A stretch of DNA of 34,990 nt. Source: Alphaproteobacteria bacterium (GTDB taxonomy: Bacteria; Pseudomonadota; Alphaproteobacteria; Rhizobiales; Aestuariivirgaceae). Under the pieces are notes generated by a model that ran no database searches, had not been told where the DNA came from, and saw only the letters and a program-made list of their open reading frames with translations. The stretch spans positions 1 to 34,990 of the forward strand of contig JAJRRY010000034.1 in the NCBI GenBank assembly GCA_024279095.1, given 5' to 3'. Below are positions 1 through 8,000 of the stretch, piece after piece. The first letter of the stretch is position 1, and each line of letters starts with the position of its first letter. A program made the position numbers and the translations under genes.

Positions 1-360
1 CTGAAAGTAGGCCGTGTTGTCGGCCGTGGTGAAAGCGTTGTCCTGCCCGCCGTGACGCTTGACGATCTTCGAAAACTCGCCCGGTGGCACCTTGCTCGTC
101 CCCTTGAACATCAGATGCTCGAGAAAGTGGGTGAGGCCCGATTTTCCCGCCGGTTCGTCGGCGGCACCCACCCGGTACCAGACCATGTGTGTCACCACCG
201 GGGCCCGGTGATCGGGAATGACGACCAGCTTCAGACCGTTTTTCAGCTCGTATTCCTTCGCCTTGAGGTCGAGGGCTCTTGCCGGCTCCTGCAGGCCGGC
301 AAAGACCGCAAGCACTGCGGCCAGCGCCAGAAGGCCGAGGGTCAGCGTCCTGTAATGCAT
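1..360 (-). CDS. M16 family zinc peptidase, N-terminal part (cut by window edge)
   Basis: This gene is not in the ORF track because it runs off the left edge; I translated it from the complement. It gives 120 residues starting at the ATG whose complement ends at 360. Residues 1-29 look like a signal peptide ([23 protein letters not shown]), so the protein is probably exported to the periplasm. The zinc-binding inverted motif HxxEH is present as [10 protein letters not shown], followed by [16 protein letters not shown], which is typical of the active-site half of pitrilysin-like M16 peptidases. Family members of this type usually have about 450 residues, and often a second, inactive M16 gene lies next to them; neither can be checked here. 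An AGGA ribosome-binding site lies just upstream of the start. The substrate cannot be told from sequence. Confidence 0.93.
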   Translation of the reverse strand, partial: MHYRTLTLGLLALAAVLAVFAGLQEPARALDLKAKEYELKNGLKLVVIPDHRAPVVTHMVWYRVGAADEPAGKSGLTHFLEHLMFKGTSKVPPGEFSKIVKRHGGQDNAFTTADNTAYFQ

Positions 361-585
361 GGAATCCTGCTTTCCTGTGGGACGGTATGTCTGTTGCGCG
401 CAGTGTGCCTGAGCATCCCGCGCGTTGCATCTGAAATTTTTGTAAAACCGCATTCCGGCAAATGGTTTCCGTATGTGGAAGATCCCCGCTCCATTCGGGG
501 CATCGCCGGTCGGGTTCACGAAAGAGTCGGATCTGCCGCATGCCGCATTGCATGCGCCTGACGTGGGGAGACGGTCCGGAACCGC

Positions 586-1353
586 TCAAGCAGCGGCCTG
601 GCGCCTCTTCTTCCTGTCGAATTCCGCCGGCCGCGAGGTGGCAAGCTGATCGGCGAGAGACAGCGAAGCGGACGAAATGAAGTGCCGGATGTCTTCCCGC
701 CCGGACCATACCATCCAGGCTTCGAGGAGCTCGTCATATCCCGGAATGGACCAGAAGAGATTGTTCTGTTCCATGTGCATGAAGCCGCTGCGGGGGGCGA
801 TGCCATTGCAGGCCACGAGCGAATGCATATAGGCATAGATGTAATCCGGATCCCATTTCATGAAGCAGATCGCCATGGCGAGCCGGGACGTGAGAACGTT
901 CATGCCGCGGCCGCGAAAACCGTCCGGGCCACCCTTGAGCCAGAAGTCGCCATGATAGCAGGCGAGGCCGCGAATGCTGTTGGAACCCGGGCCGGGGCGG
1001 TATTGCGCCATGTCACTGACCAGCGTCCACAGTGGTGGCGTATAGGCGGGGAACTCCTCCCGGATGTGTTCCGCCAGAGTGCCATTGCCAATGTCCATGA
1101 TCCGGATGGCCTGCGTGTGGACCACTTCTCCCTTGCCGTTCCGTCCCAGTATCCAGAATGCGTTGTCCTCGCCGAGTTGCTCGAGGCGCGGATCGAATTT
1201 CGGCGTCACGGGTCCCCTGGAGGCATGATTGTCTATGGCGTCGATGAACCGGTCGAAGTCGCTGCCGATCTCGAGGATGAGCCCTTCGGCCGTGATGCGT
1301 GCCATGCAGGTCGAAATGTAGTTGGCGCACTGCACGATATCTTCCGGGCACAT
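586..1353 (-). CDS. Unrecognised 255-aa protein downstream of a LysR-like gene
   Basis: I do not recognise this protein. It is soluble, with no signal peptide or membrane helix. It begins MCPEDIVQCANYISTCMAR and ends in a basic tail (RKKRRQAAA). An AGGAG ribosome-binding site 8 bases before the ATG supports the start. The middle (about residues 135-210, with GFRGRGMNVLTSRLAMAICF and then YIYAYMHSLV) is faintly like the motif A region of GNAT acyltransferases, where an R-G-x-G stretch precedes a helix, but this is a weak resemblance and not an assignment. It lies 54 bases after the LysR-like gene on the same strand, so the two probably form one transcript and may work together. Its base composition matches its neighbours. 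Confidence 0.75.
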   Translation of the reverse strand: MCPEDIVQCANYISTCMARITAEGLILEIGSDFDRFIDAIDNHASRGPVTPKFDPRLEQLGEDNAFWILGRNGKGEVVHTQAIRIMDIGNGTLAEHIREEFPAYTPPLWTLVSDMAQYRPGPGSNSIRGLACYHGDFWLKGGPDGFRGRGMNVLTSRLAMAICFMKWDPDYIYAYMHSLVACNGIAPRSGFMHMEQNNLFWSIPGYDELLEAWMVWSGREDIRHFISSASLSLADQLATSRPAEFDRKKRRQAAA

Positions 1354-1407
1354 GGTCGAAACTCCTGTGATGCGAACCGAAACGAACTCGCTTCCTCAAA
1401 CCAGCAC

Positions 1408-2262
1408 TCACCCGATGTGGTTCGCCCTTTCCAGAGCATCCGGCTCCAGTCCGCTGATCTCGACCCTGCGCGTCAAGTCGACCACGGAAGCCAGAGCCAT
1501 GTCGCCATCTGGAAACCTGCAGGACAGAAGCAGCCGCTGATAGCTCATGGGCTCCAGCTCGCCGCCGATCCTTCTGGCGATGTTGCGGAACTGATGATCG
1601 AGTCGGGGTGTGCCAAACTTGCGGACTTCGTCATAGGCCTCGATGATGTACTCGCCATAGACCGCGCTGGCCGGTATCTCGTCGACCTGACGTCCCACGG
1701 AACTTTTTGCCCACTCCCATCCGTACCACAGGGCCAGGGCGGATTTCTCGCCGATCTCCGCGCACAGCCACTCGTTCCGGTAGCGTCTGAAGATCAGGAC
1801 ATAAGGTCTTATCGGAGCGAACTTCTCGCTCTCGATGGCTCCTTTCGCCTCGACCCAGCAGTGCAGAGCCTGTTGCAGAAGGTCGGTGCCATGATCCCAG
1901 ACTCTGGTCAGCCTGTGCTGACTGGAGAAGAAGACGGGCCGGCCTTCTTCGTCGCGCATGCGGATGGTCTGCAGGCCGTCGCGCAAGTCGTACTGACCCT
2001 TCAGCCAGGCGAGCCCCTTGGCAACGATGGCTTCCGCCCCGTCCAGCGCAGCCCGCCCGGCCTCCGTCAGAAAGTACTTCTTGTCCTTGAGCAGGAAGAG
2101 CTTCTCGCCGCGACTTTCCTCGATGATCTGGATGTGTCTGCGGATCGTCTGTCGCGTGAGGTCGAGCAGTTCCGCCGATCTGGAGAGATTCAGATGGCGG
2201 GCCATGACGCAGAAAGAGCGCATCATGTCCAGAGATGCCTTGCTGCCACCCCGTTTCTTCAT
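1408..2262 (-). CDS. LysR-type HTH regulator with atypical C-terminal half
   Basis: The first 70 residues carry a LysR-type winged helix-turn-helix: the stretch SFCVMARHLNLSRSAELLDL followed by TRQTIRRHIQIIEE and a wing ending in FLTEAGRAAL. The rest is not the usual periplasmic-binding-like effector domain; it is shorter, rich in Trp and Tyr (ALWYGWEWAKSS, YGEYIIEAYDEVRKF) and I cannot place it. The whole protein has about 284 residues, close to LysR length, but the fold of the C-terminal half is open. The ORF can also start at a GTG at 2277; I prefer the ATG at 2262 because the extra five residues (MTGTG) look like translated leader. The gene probably regulates the 255-aa gene behind it or itself; a candidate operator lies in the AT-rich region upstream. 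Confidence 0.8.
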   Translation of the reverse strand: MKKRGGSKASLDMMRSFCVMARHLNLSRSAELLDLTRQTIRRHIQIIEESRGEKLFLLKDKKYFLTEAGRAALDGAEAIVAKGLAWLKGQYDLRDGLQTIRMRDEEGRPVFFSSQHRLTRVWDHGTDLLQQALHCWVEAKGAIESEKFAPIRPYVLIFRRYRNEWLCAEIGEKSALALWYGWEWAKSSVGRQVDEIPASAVYGEYIIEAYDEVRKFGTPRLDHQFRNIARRIGGELEPMSYQRLLLSCRFPDGDMALASVVDLTRRVEISGLEPDALERANHIG

Positions 2263-2277
2263 CCCCGTCCCCGTCAC

Positions 2278-2603
2278 GGCAAACGCCCGTTCCCGCTGAT
2301 CGTCATCCGCCCGTAATGCATGCGGGAATGCGACCGTTCAGTGAATGTACACGTAATGATAAACGAATCATACGTTACGGTATCAAAAATTACAGCTTGT
2401 AGGAAATTTATTTGGAATTGAAACGGGTATCGATTCTTGCTTGCAATGGCGTGGGGAAGAGACGGAACGTCATGTTCCTGAACGGGAATCTCGTCGGGGC
2501 GGAAGCGTTTCAAGGCAGCACTCCTGTTACCGGCTGCCGCGAGGTGGCCGAGATACGGAAGGCGCGAAGGCCGCGGCCACAGCATGAAGGGGGCAGGGAA
2601 GAC
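2278..2603. promoter_or_regulatory. AT-rich divergent intergenic region with a candidate operator
   Basis: This 326-base stretch separates the LysR-like gene (minus) from the 98-aa gene (plus). The part from about 2335 to 2430 is clearly more AT-rich than the surroundings. Within it, 2351-2379 reads ACGTAATGAT-AAACGA-ATCATACGTTA, an imperfect dyad with ATGAT/ATCAT arms and CGTA/ACGT flanks, the kind of site a LysR-type dimer could bind. I see no convincing -10/-35 pair. An open frame continues upstream of the 98-aa gene through 2412-2603 but has no good ribosome-binding site. Confidence 0.35.
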
Positions 2604-2900
2604 ATGCGCAAGCCGAAGGAAAGCGCCTCTCGTGCCGGAATGCAGAACAGAAAGAAGAGGGACGAAGAGGCAATGGAAAAGGAACTCTGTGAGATCGGCG
2701 TTCTCCCTTCGATGCCGCAGGCACGGCTCGGGACGGATTTCGGCCGGATCGTCGATTGCACCCCCCGCAACATCGGCGAGCTGCACGACAAGGCGGAAAT
2801 CATCGTCACGACGATCCTGCGCGAGAATGCCATCCCGCCATGTCATGGCAAGGCATTGATGCGCATACTGTTCGATCTGCGGAAGCTGTCGGAACAGTAG
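2604..2900 (+). CDS. Small unrecognised protein, 98 aa
   Basis: The ORF track starts this frame at 2412 (162 aa), but I place the start at the ATG at 2604, which has an AGGGAAG ribosome-binding site just upstream; the extra N-terminal part looks like translated leader. The resulting protein starts MRKPKESASRAGMQNRKKRDEE, a very basic and charged segment, and then has a compact region (ELCEIGVLPSMPQARLGTDF .. AIPPCHGKALMRILFDLRKL) that looks helical. No membrane helix or signal peptide is seen and I cannot assign a family. A strong intrinsic terminator 46 bases after the stop supports it as a real, single-gene transcript. Moderate confidence that it is expressed, none about its function. Confidence 0.55.
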   Translation: MRKPKESASRAGMQNRKKRDEEAMEKELCEIGVLPSMPQARLGTDFGRIVDCTPRNIGELHDKAEIIVTTILRENAIPPCHGKALMRILFDLRKLSEQ

Positions 2901-2945
2901 ATTCCCGAAGGACACCGGCCCTCAGGCCATGAAGAGAGCATGTAG

Positions 2946-2974
2946 AAGCCCGCATGAAGGCATGCGGGCTTTTC
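2946..2974 (+). terminator. Rho-independent terminator after the 98-aa gene
   Basis: A perfect 11-bp stem AAGCCCGCATG / CATGCGGGCTT closes over an AAGG loop and is followed by a TTTTCTC run on the plus strand. On the minus strand the T run is poor, so it mainly ends plus-strand transcription, though it also lies behind the end of the PilZ gene. Confidence 0.85.
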
Positions 2975-2999
2975 TCTGCCGTGATGACAAGGGAATCGT

Positions 3000-3332
3000 T
3001 CAGTAGGGCAGCAGACGCCAGAAGATCTTGGGCGTCTCATCGAGGAATTCCGCCCCGACATGCTCCTCGAACTGCCAGACGAGCCGGGCCGGCCGTTCCA
3101 GTCCCACGGACGGGAAGGCGATCGTGAAGCTTTTCGGCAGAGCGAAGGACTGATGGAGCTTCAGTCTGCATCCACTGCTCGAGATGTCGCGCACCGCCGC
3201 ATTGACAGTGGAGAAGCGGTTGTTGAAGATGATGCGGGCTTCCTTGAGTACCCGCCTGCGCGGCTCGCGCCGCCGTTCGTGTCCGTTCGCGGTCTCTGAT
3301 GCGGACGGATGGGAAAGGATGTTCTGCTTCAT
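3000..3332 (-). CDS. PilZ domain protein (c-di-GMP receptor type)
   Basis: This 110-aa protein is a single PilZ domain. The c-di-GMP-binding RxxxR element is seen as RRREPRRRVL at about residues 20-29, and the second signature (D/N)xSxxG as DISSSG at about residue 49, followed by the beta strand CRLKLHQSF and a later LVWQFEEHVGAEF that matches the VxW....xxG.xF end of the domain. Both binding motifs are intact, so binding of c-di-GMP is plausible. Stand-alone PilZ proteins commonly act as adaptors for motility or exopolysaccharide export; the neighbouring glycan genes make the latter attractive, but this is inference. It is transcribed away from the APS kinase gene. Confidence 0.9.
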   Translation of the reverse strand: MKQNILSHPSASETANGHERRREPRRRVLKEARIIFNNRFSTVNAAVRDISSSGCRLKLHQSFALPKSFTIAFPSVGLERPARLVWQFEEHVGAEFLDETPKIFWRLLPY

Positions 3333-3680
3333 TGTTCTGCGCTGACCTCACCAGGAAAGCGCCCCCATACCCCGGATGCTAGTGAGCGCATCTTTCCAAG
3401 GGGTTAAGCCTCTCTCCGTTTTTGCCGCGATGGGATTCCGCCTGTCCCTGTCTGCCGCACGGCACTGCCATGTGCCTGTGGGTTTTCTGGAATGCGTGCA
3501 TGCCAATTCATGATTCAACCATATTGAGGGCGCATATGTGCGGATGATAAACCCAAGGTTGAAATGCGTGGTGGTTTCCGGATGCGAGGCGGGAGGCTGC
3601 GGTCGGGCGGCGCAGTGATCCGCGCAAGACGGTGACCTGTACGCAATGGTTGACATCTTTCCTGTTGCGGGGGCAGTCAC
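3333..3680. other. Intergenic region between PilZ and APS kinase genes
   Basis: This 348-base region must hold the promoters for two divergent genes. A TTGACA hexamer occurs at about 3653 but I see no matching -10 element at a good distance. Short dyads such as CGCATATGTGCG (about 3531) are present. I see no credible gene in it. Confidence 0.3.
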
Positions 3681-5024
3681 ATGGGCTATGCATCGAATGG
3701 TTTCGTGGAAGTCGGGATCGTCGAAAAGGAAGAGGCAGCCCGGATGCAGGACCGGAAAATATGGGAGGCCTTGCGGGGGGTAGGCGCTGACGAACTGAAG
3801 GGGGTGGATGACGACGCTCTTCATCGGGTCATGTCGGGTGTGTTCTCGGATCTCCGCGGAGAGAGAGACGGCCCGCTGCGGGCACGGGTCCGGTCCCGGG
3901 GGGAAGGCTCGGAGGCGGTCTTTCATGTCGATGTGCTGAGTGGACGGCCCGATGCATCCGCAGACGTGCAGGTTCTGCCGGCCGGCGTGCAGATGGACAT
4001 GGCGCTGCTTGATGGTGGCGGAGGGCAGGGGCGTGCCGTGGTGAGTCTGTCCGGCGACGGACGGGTCGAGCCGGGCAGCATACTCTGTGATGCGCGGTTT
4101 CCTGCCGCCCAGTCGGACATGTTCTCCCTGAATGTACTGTGGCTTGGCGCGGAGCCCATGTATGCCGGACGCACGTACCGGATCTCGACGGTGTCGGGGG
4201 AGTTCTCGGCGCTTGTCGGCAAGCTGAAAAACCGCATCGACCCGCAGACCTTTCTGCCCCTGGCCACGAAGCAGCTCGAACGGGCGGCCGTGGGACAGGT
4301 CGAGATCGAGCTGGACGGAACACTGATATTCGATACGCATGATGTTCTTTCCCCCTTGGCGCACGTCCTGTTCAAGGATGACGAAGGAAAGCGGGTTCTG
4401 GGTTTCGGTGTCGTCAGGTTCGCTCTGCGCAGGGCCAGCAACATCCGGTGGCAGGAGCTCGAGCTTGACAAGACGCAGCGGGCCGCAGGGCTGGGGCAGA
4501 AACCGCTGGTGCTCTGGTTCACGGGGCTTTCCGGATGCGGCAAGTCCACCGTCGCCAGTCTGCTGGAGAAGAAGCTCCATGCAATGGGCAAGCACACCTA
4601 CATCCTGGATGGCGACAATGTCCGCCATGGGCTTTGCAAGGACCTGGGCTTCACCAAGGCCGACCGGGTGGAGAACATGCGCCGGGTGACGGAGGTGGCG
4701 AAGCTCATGACCGATGCCGGCCTGATCGTTCTCGTGACTTTCATTTCGCCTTTCCGGGACGAACGCAGCAGGGCTCGCAAATCTTTCGAAGATGGCGAAT
4801 TCATCGAGATTTTCGTGGATACGCCGCTGGAGGTCTGTGAAGCACGTGACATCAAGGGGCTGTATGCCAAGGCGCGGGCCGGGCTGATCCGGAATTTCAC
4901 AGGGATCGATTCCCCTTACGAACCGCCGGAAAATCCTGAAATCCGCCTGCCGGGCTCCCAGCTTACCGTGGAACAGATGACGAACAGGATCATTGCCTGG
5001 CTTCAGGACAGAAGGCTGATCTGA
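3681..5024 (+). CDS. APS kinase fused to CysN beta-barrel domains, GTPase domain absent
   Basis: The C-terminal 175 residues are a complete APS kinase (CysC), which phosphorylates adenylylsulfate with ATP to give PAPS. Visible motifs are the Walker [10 protein letters not shown] (about residue 282), DGDNVRHGL, the active-site FISPFRDER, and the substrate lid region [10 protein letters not shown] .. [10 protein letters not shown]. In front of it, about residues 85-265 match domains II and III of CysN, the elongation-factor-like large subunit of ATP sulfurylase ([49 protein letters not shown]). This is the order found in CysNC/NodQ fusions, but the N-terminal GTPase domain with its own P-loop, DxxG and NKxD is missing; the first 85 residues do not resemble it. 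No cysD is nearby. It converges on a sulfotransferase gene, so its job is probably to supply PAPS for glycan sulfation. Confidence 0.88.
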   Translation: MGYASNGFVEVGIVEKEEAARMQDRKIWEALRGVGADELKGVDDDALHRVMSGVFSDLRGERDGPLRARVRSRGEGSEAVFHVDVLSGRPDASADVQVLPAGVQMDMALLDGGGGQGRAVVSLSGDGRVEPGSILCDARFPAAQSDMFSLNVLWLGAEPMYAGRTYRISTVSGEFSALVGKLKNRIDPQTFLPLATKQLERAAVGQVEIELDGTLIFDTHDVLSPLAHVLFKDDEGKRVLGFGVVRFALRRASNIRWQELELDKTQRAAGLGQKPLVLWFTGLSGCGKSTVASLLEKKLHAMGKHTYILDGDNVRHGLCKDLGFTKADRVENMRRVTEVAKLMTDAGLIVLVTFISPFRDERSRARKSFEDGEFIEIFVDTPLEVCEARDIKGLYAKARAGLIRNFTGIDSPYEPPENPEIRLPGSQLTVEQMTNRIIAWLQDRRLI

Positions 5025-5025
5025 A

Positions 5026-5046
5026 GAAGAGCCGGGCTGGCTCTTC
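5026..5046. terminator. Hairpin shared by two convergent genes
   Basis: GAAGAGCC and GGCTCTTC form a perfect 8-bp stem over a five-base loop in the 29-base gap between the APS kinase gene and the glycosyltransferase gene. It is placed to end transcription from both sides, although neither strand has a long T run. Confidence 0.6.
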
Positions 5047-5053
5047 CCGGCCT

Positions 5054-8000
5054 TTACAGGAGCGGGAAGTTGCGCATCAGGGCAAAGAGGGGGGGCCTGT
5101 CCTTTTCCAGCTTTCTGACGAATTTTCCATTTTCCATGATGAAGCGTTTCCGGAACACTTCGTTGAGTGACGTGCCGACTTTCCTGTGCCGGGAAATGAA
5201 ACGTCTTTCCTCGGGAAGTGTTTCGATCCCGGCATGATCGAAGAACGCGTCGAGAAGAACCCTCCCGTCTTCCAAGGAGAACATCTGCTCGTAGCTCATG
5301 ATGCGAGCGTTCAGGCGTTTTTCTTTCACGAGCCGGAGAATTCCTTCTTCCTGTTTCCTGATATGATTGATCCAGTACTTGATCTTGATACTGTCGTATT
5401 TCAGGATGTTGTCGATGGCTTCCGGATTTCTGGTGTCATCCTTTGTCAGGTGGAACACGCCGCTTTCCACTGCCTTGTAAAGTGAAATGCCCTGCATGAC
5501 GATATCTTCCCGGAACAGCACGAAAAACGGTATTTCCGGTGGAAAGTGCACGAAGAAATCCGTGCAGTCCTGAATCATGGAATAATGAAAGAAGCTCAGT
5601 TCGGCTCCGAAGACTCCATTGAGCGTTTTCTTGTGCCTCTTCAGCATCTCCATGTAACGGTCCACGCTGTCGGCATTGAGGCGGGCGGCCACCTTGGTGA
5701 TCCAGTTCGGATTGAACCATTCCTCGGGGAAACCCGCGCATCTGGTGGATGACAGCAGGCCTGTGAGATAGGTGCTGCCCGACCTTGGCGTGAAAAGGAT
5801 GATGTAATTCCGTGTAGCTGGAGCGATGCGGCGCAAGTCATGCTCGAACTTTTCTTCGTCCACTGCATTCCTGGAAAGCAGGTCGTCCAGTGTTCTGTCC
5901 CGAAAGGGCTCCCTGAATCTGCGGACGAAGGAAAGGATTCGTTCCATGATCCTTGCCGGGGATTTGTGCATCTCCAGCGGCATCAGCAACGCATGCGGCA
6001 GATCGCGCAGGCGTTCCTGCATGGCTCCGATCTCGAAAGCGGCCAGCGGGAGCCCCGATTTCAGGGCCACGGACAAGGTGTAGCAATAGGTTTCCGGCCA
6101 GGTGGCGGGAAAAAAGAGGATGTCGAGGTCATTGTTCCTGATGATCTCCTGAACGTGCTCGTTTCTGTAGGGGCCGGTGATGTGGATGCCATAGCGCCGG
6201 GCAAGCATGTTGTTTTTCGTGTAGCCGATGACCACGAATTCGACGGGCAGCTTGTTGCGCCGGGCATGATCGGCACAATTGAGCAGAACCTCGAAGCCCT
6301 TGATATGACTGATCGCTCCCAGGATGCCGATGCGTACCGGTCCCGATGCCGAACGGTGTGACAGGTCGCGCAGTGGAGCCGGGCGGACACCGTCATGTGG
6401 CAACACGACGATGTTTATGTCCGGAAAGTACCTTTTCATGCGATTGGCCGCATCATGACTGGGAGCAATCACGTGATCGGCATCGCGAAGAAGAATTTCG
6501 TAGGATTTGCGCCACCGTGTAATGTCGTGGATGTTGAACTCGGATCCTGCCGTCGTCAGGCAGGTGCGGCAGCCATCCTTGTCCGGCTCGCCACAGTAGA
6601 GCCCCTTGCGGTCTGCAAGATTGATACGGGGGCACAGGGCCAGAAAGTCATGCACAATGAAATCATAGGGGATGCCTGCCTGCGTCAGAAGTTCATGCAT
6701 GATCCGGGGGCCGTCGGAGGAAAATTCGAAAAGGTGGTGGATCTGCACCCGGCTGATTCCAAGCTCCCGGAGATGGGCCAGCAGGTCTTTCCGGCCCGTT
6801 TCGCTTCCGAGATCCATGCCTGACAGGTTGGGCACCTCTGGCGCGTCCATGTGTGTCAGGCGGACGGTGTCGCTGTGGTCGCGTTCCGCAAAGAGGCGGA
6901 AAACACCATGTCCGTTCCGTTCCAGCCGCTCCGCCTCCTCGAGGACGTGCTGCTCCGTACCACCCCCTCGCTGGTGGGAGATGATGAGTATGTTGTTTTC
7001 CTTCTTCAGAAGCTTGAGACGTTCCAGATCCAGCGTCATGCGCATCCGGTGCAGGGGGTCCAGGGCCATGAACCGCTCCACGGCCGCACGATACGACGGA
7101 TGGCGGCGGTCGAGGATCGCGAGCGCCTTGTGGATCCGGTCGGTTTTCTCCTCTCCGAAGGAGATGCCGCCCAGATGCCGGACAAAGACGTCCGCAGCGG
7201 CAACGTCCACCCAGCCGCGGGCCTGTGCGCGTTGACAGAAGTCATTTTCCTCTCCGTAACCCCTGCCGAAGGCATCTTCGTCGAACAGGCCGACATCCTT
7301 CAGAGCATCGCGGCGGATGTACATGCAGAAGCCTACCGCTGTGGGAATGGGTATGGTCTTGCCGGCATTCCTTTCGGCAGCGATCTGGTCCAGCTGACGA
7401 TAGCTGATTTCCAGGGGATACGGATTGTCACGGTTGAAATGCGGATAGCTGCAAATGGTGCCGTTGTTGGTCAGGGGAGTTACGCTGGAAGCGTTCTTCA
7501 GACGGTATGCGGCACGTCTGAGCCTGTCCACCCAGCCGGGATACACTTCGGTGTCCGAATTGAGCAGAATGACGTCCCGTTCGTCATGCAGCGACATGCC
7601 TTCGTTGACACTGCGCACGAAGCCCATGTTCCGGGAATGCTCGATCAGCTTGAAGAAGTTGCGTTCGGCCAGTTTCCGCAAATCCTGCGCCAGTTCCGCT
7701 TCAGGCGAACAGTCATTGATCACGACGACCCTGAAAGGCGTATCGCATGGGGAAGTCAGAACGGCATGCAGGCAGCGCAGGGTGATCTCCCGGTTCCGGT
7801 ATACCGGGATGATGACGTCAACGAGAGCATCAGAGGCATGGACGCCGGCTGCCGGAGCATCGATCCGGTCGAGAGCCTCCGCGACATTCCCGATGAGGTC
7901 CTCGCTGTTGAGGCCATGTCGACGCTGGTAGGGCAGAGCCGGCGGGGTTCTCCGACTCTGCTCCTGACATTCCGGATTGTCGAGAAAGTGGATGAGGGCA

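Noticed and set aside
682-2316. 544-aa plus-strand ORF
   Set aside because: It covers the LysR-like gene and the 255-aa gene in antisense and crosses their gap; the minus-strand frames have ribosome-binding sites and an HTH motif.
3348-4628. 426-aa minus-strand ORF
   Set aside because: It is antisense to the APS kinase fusion and has no support of its own.
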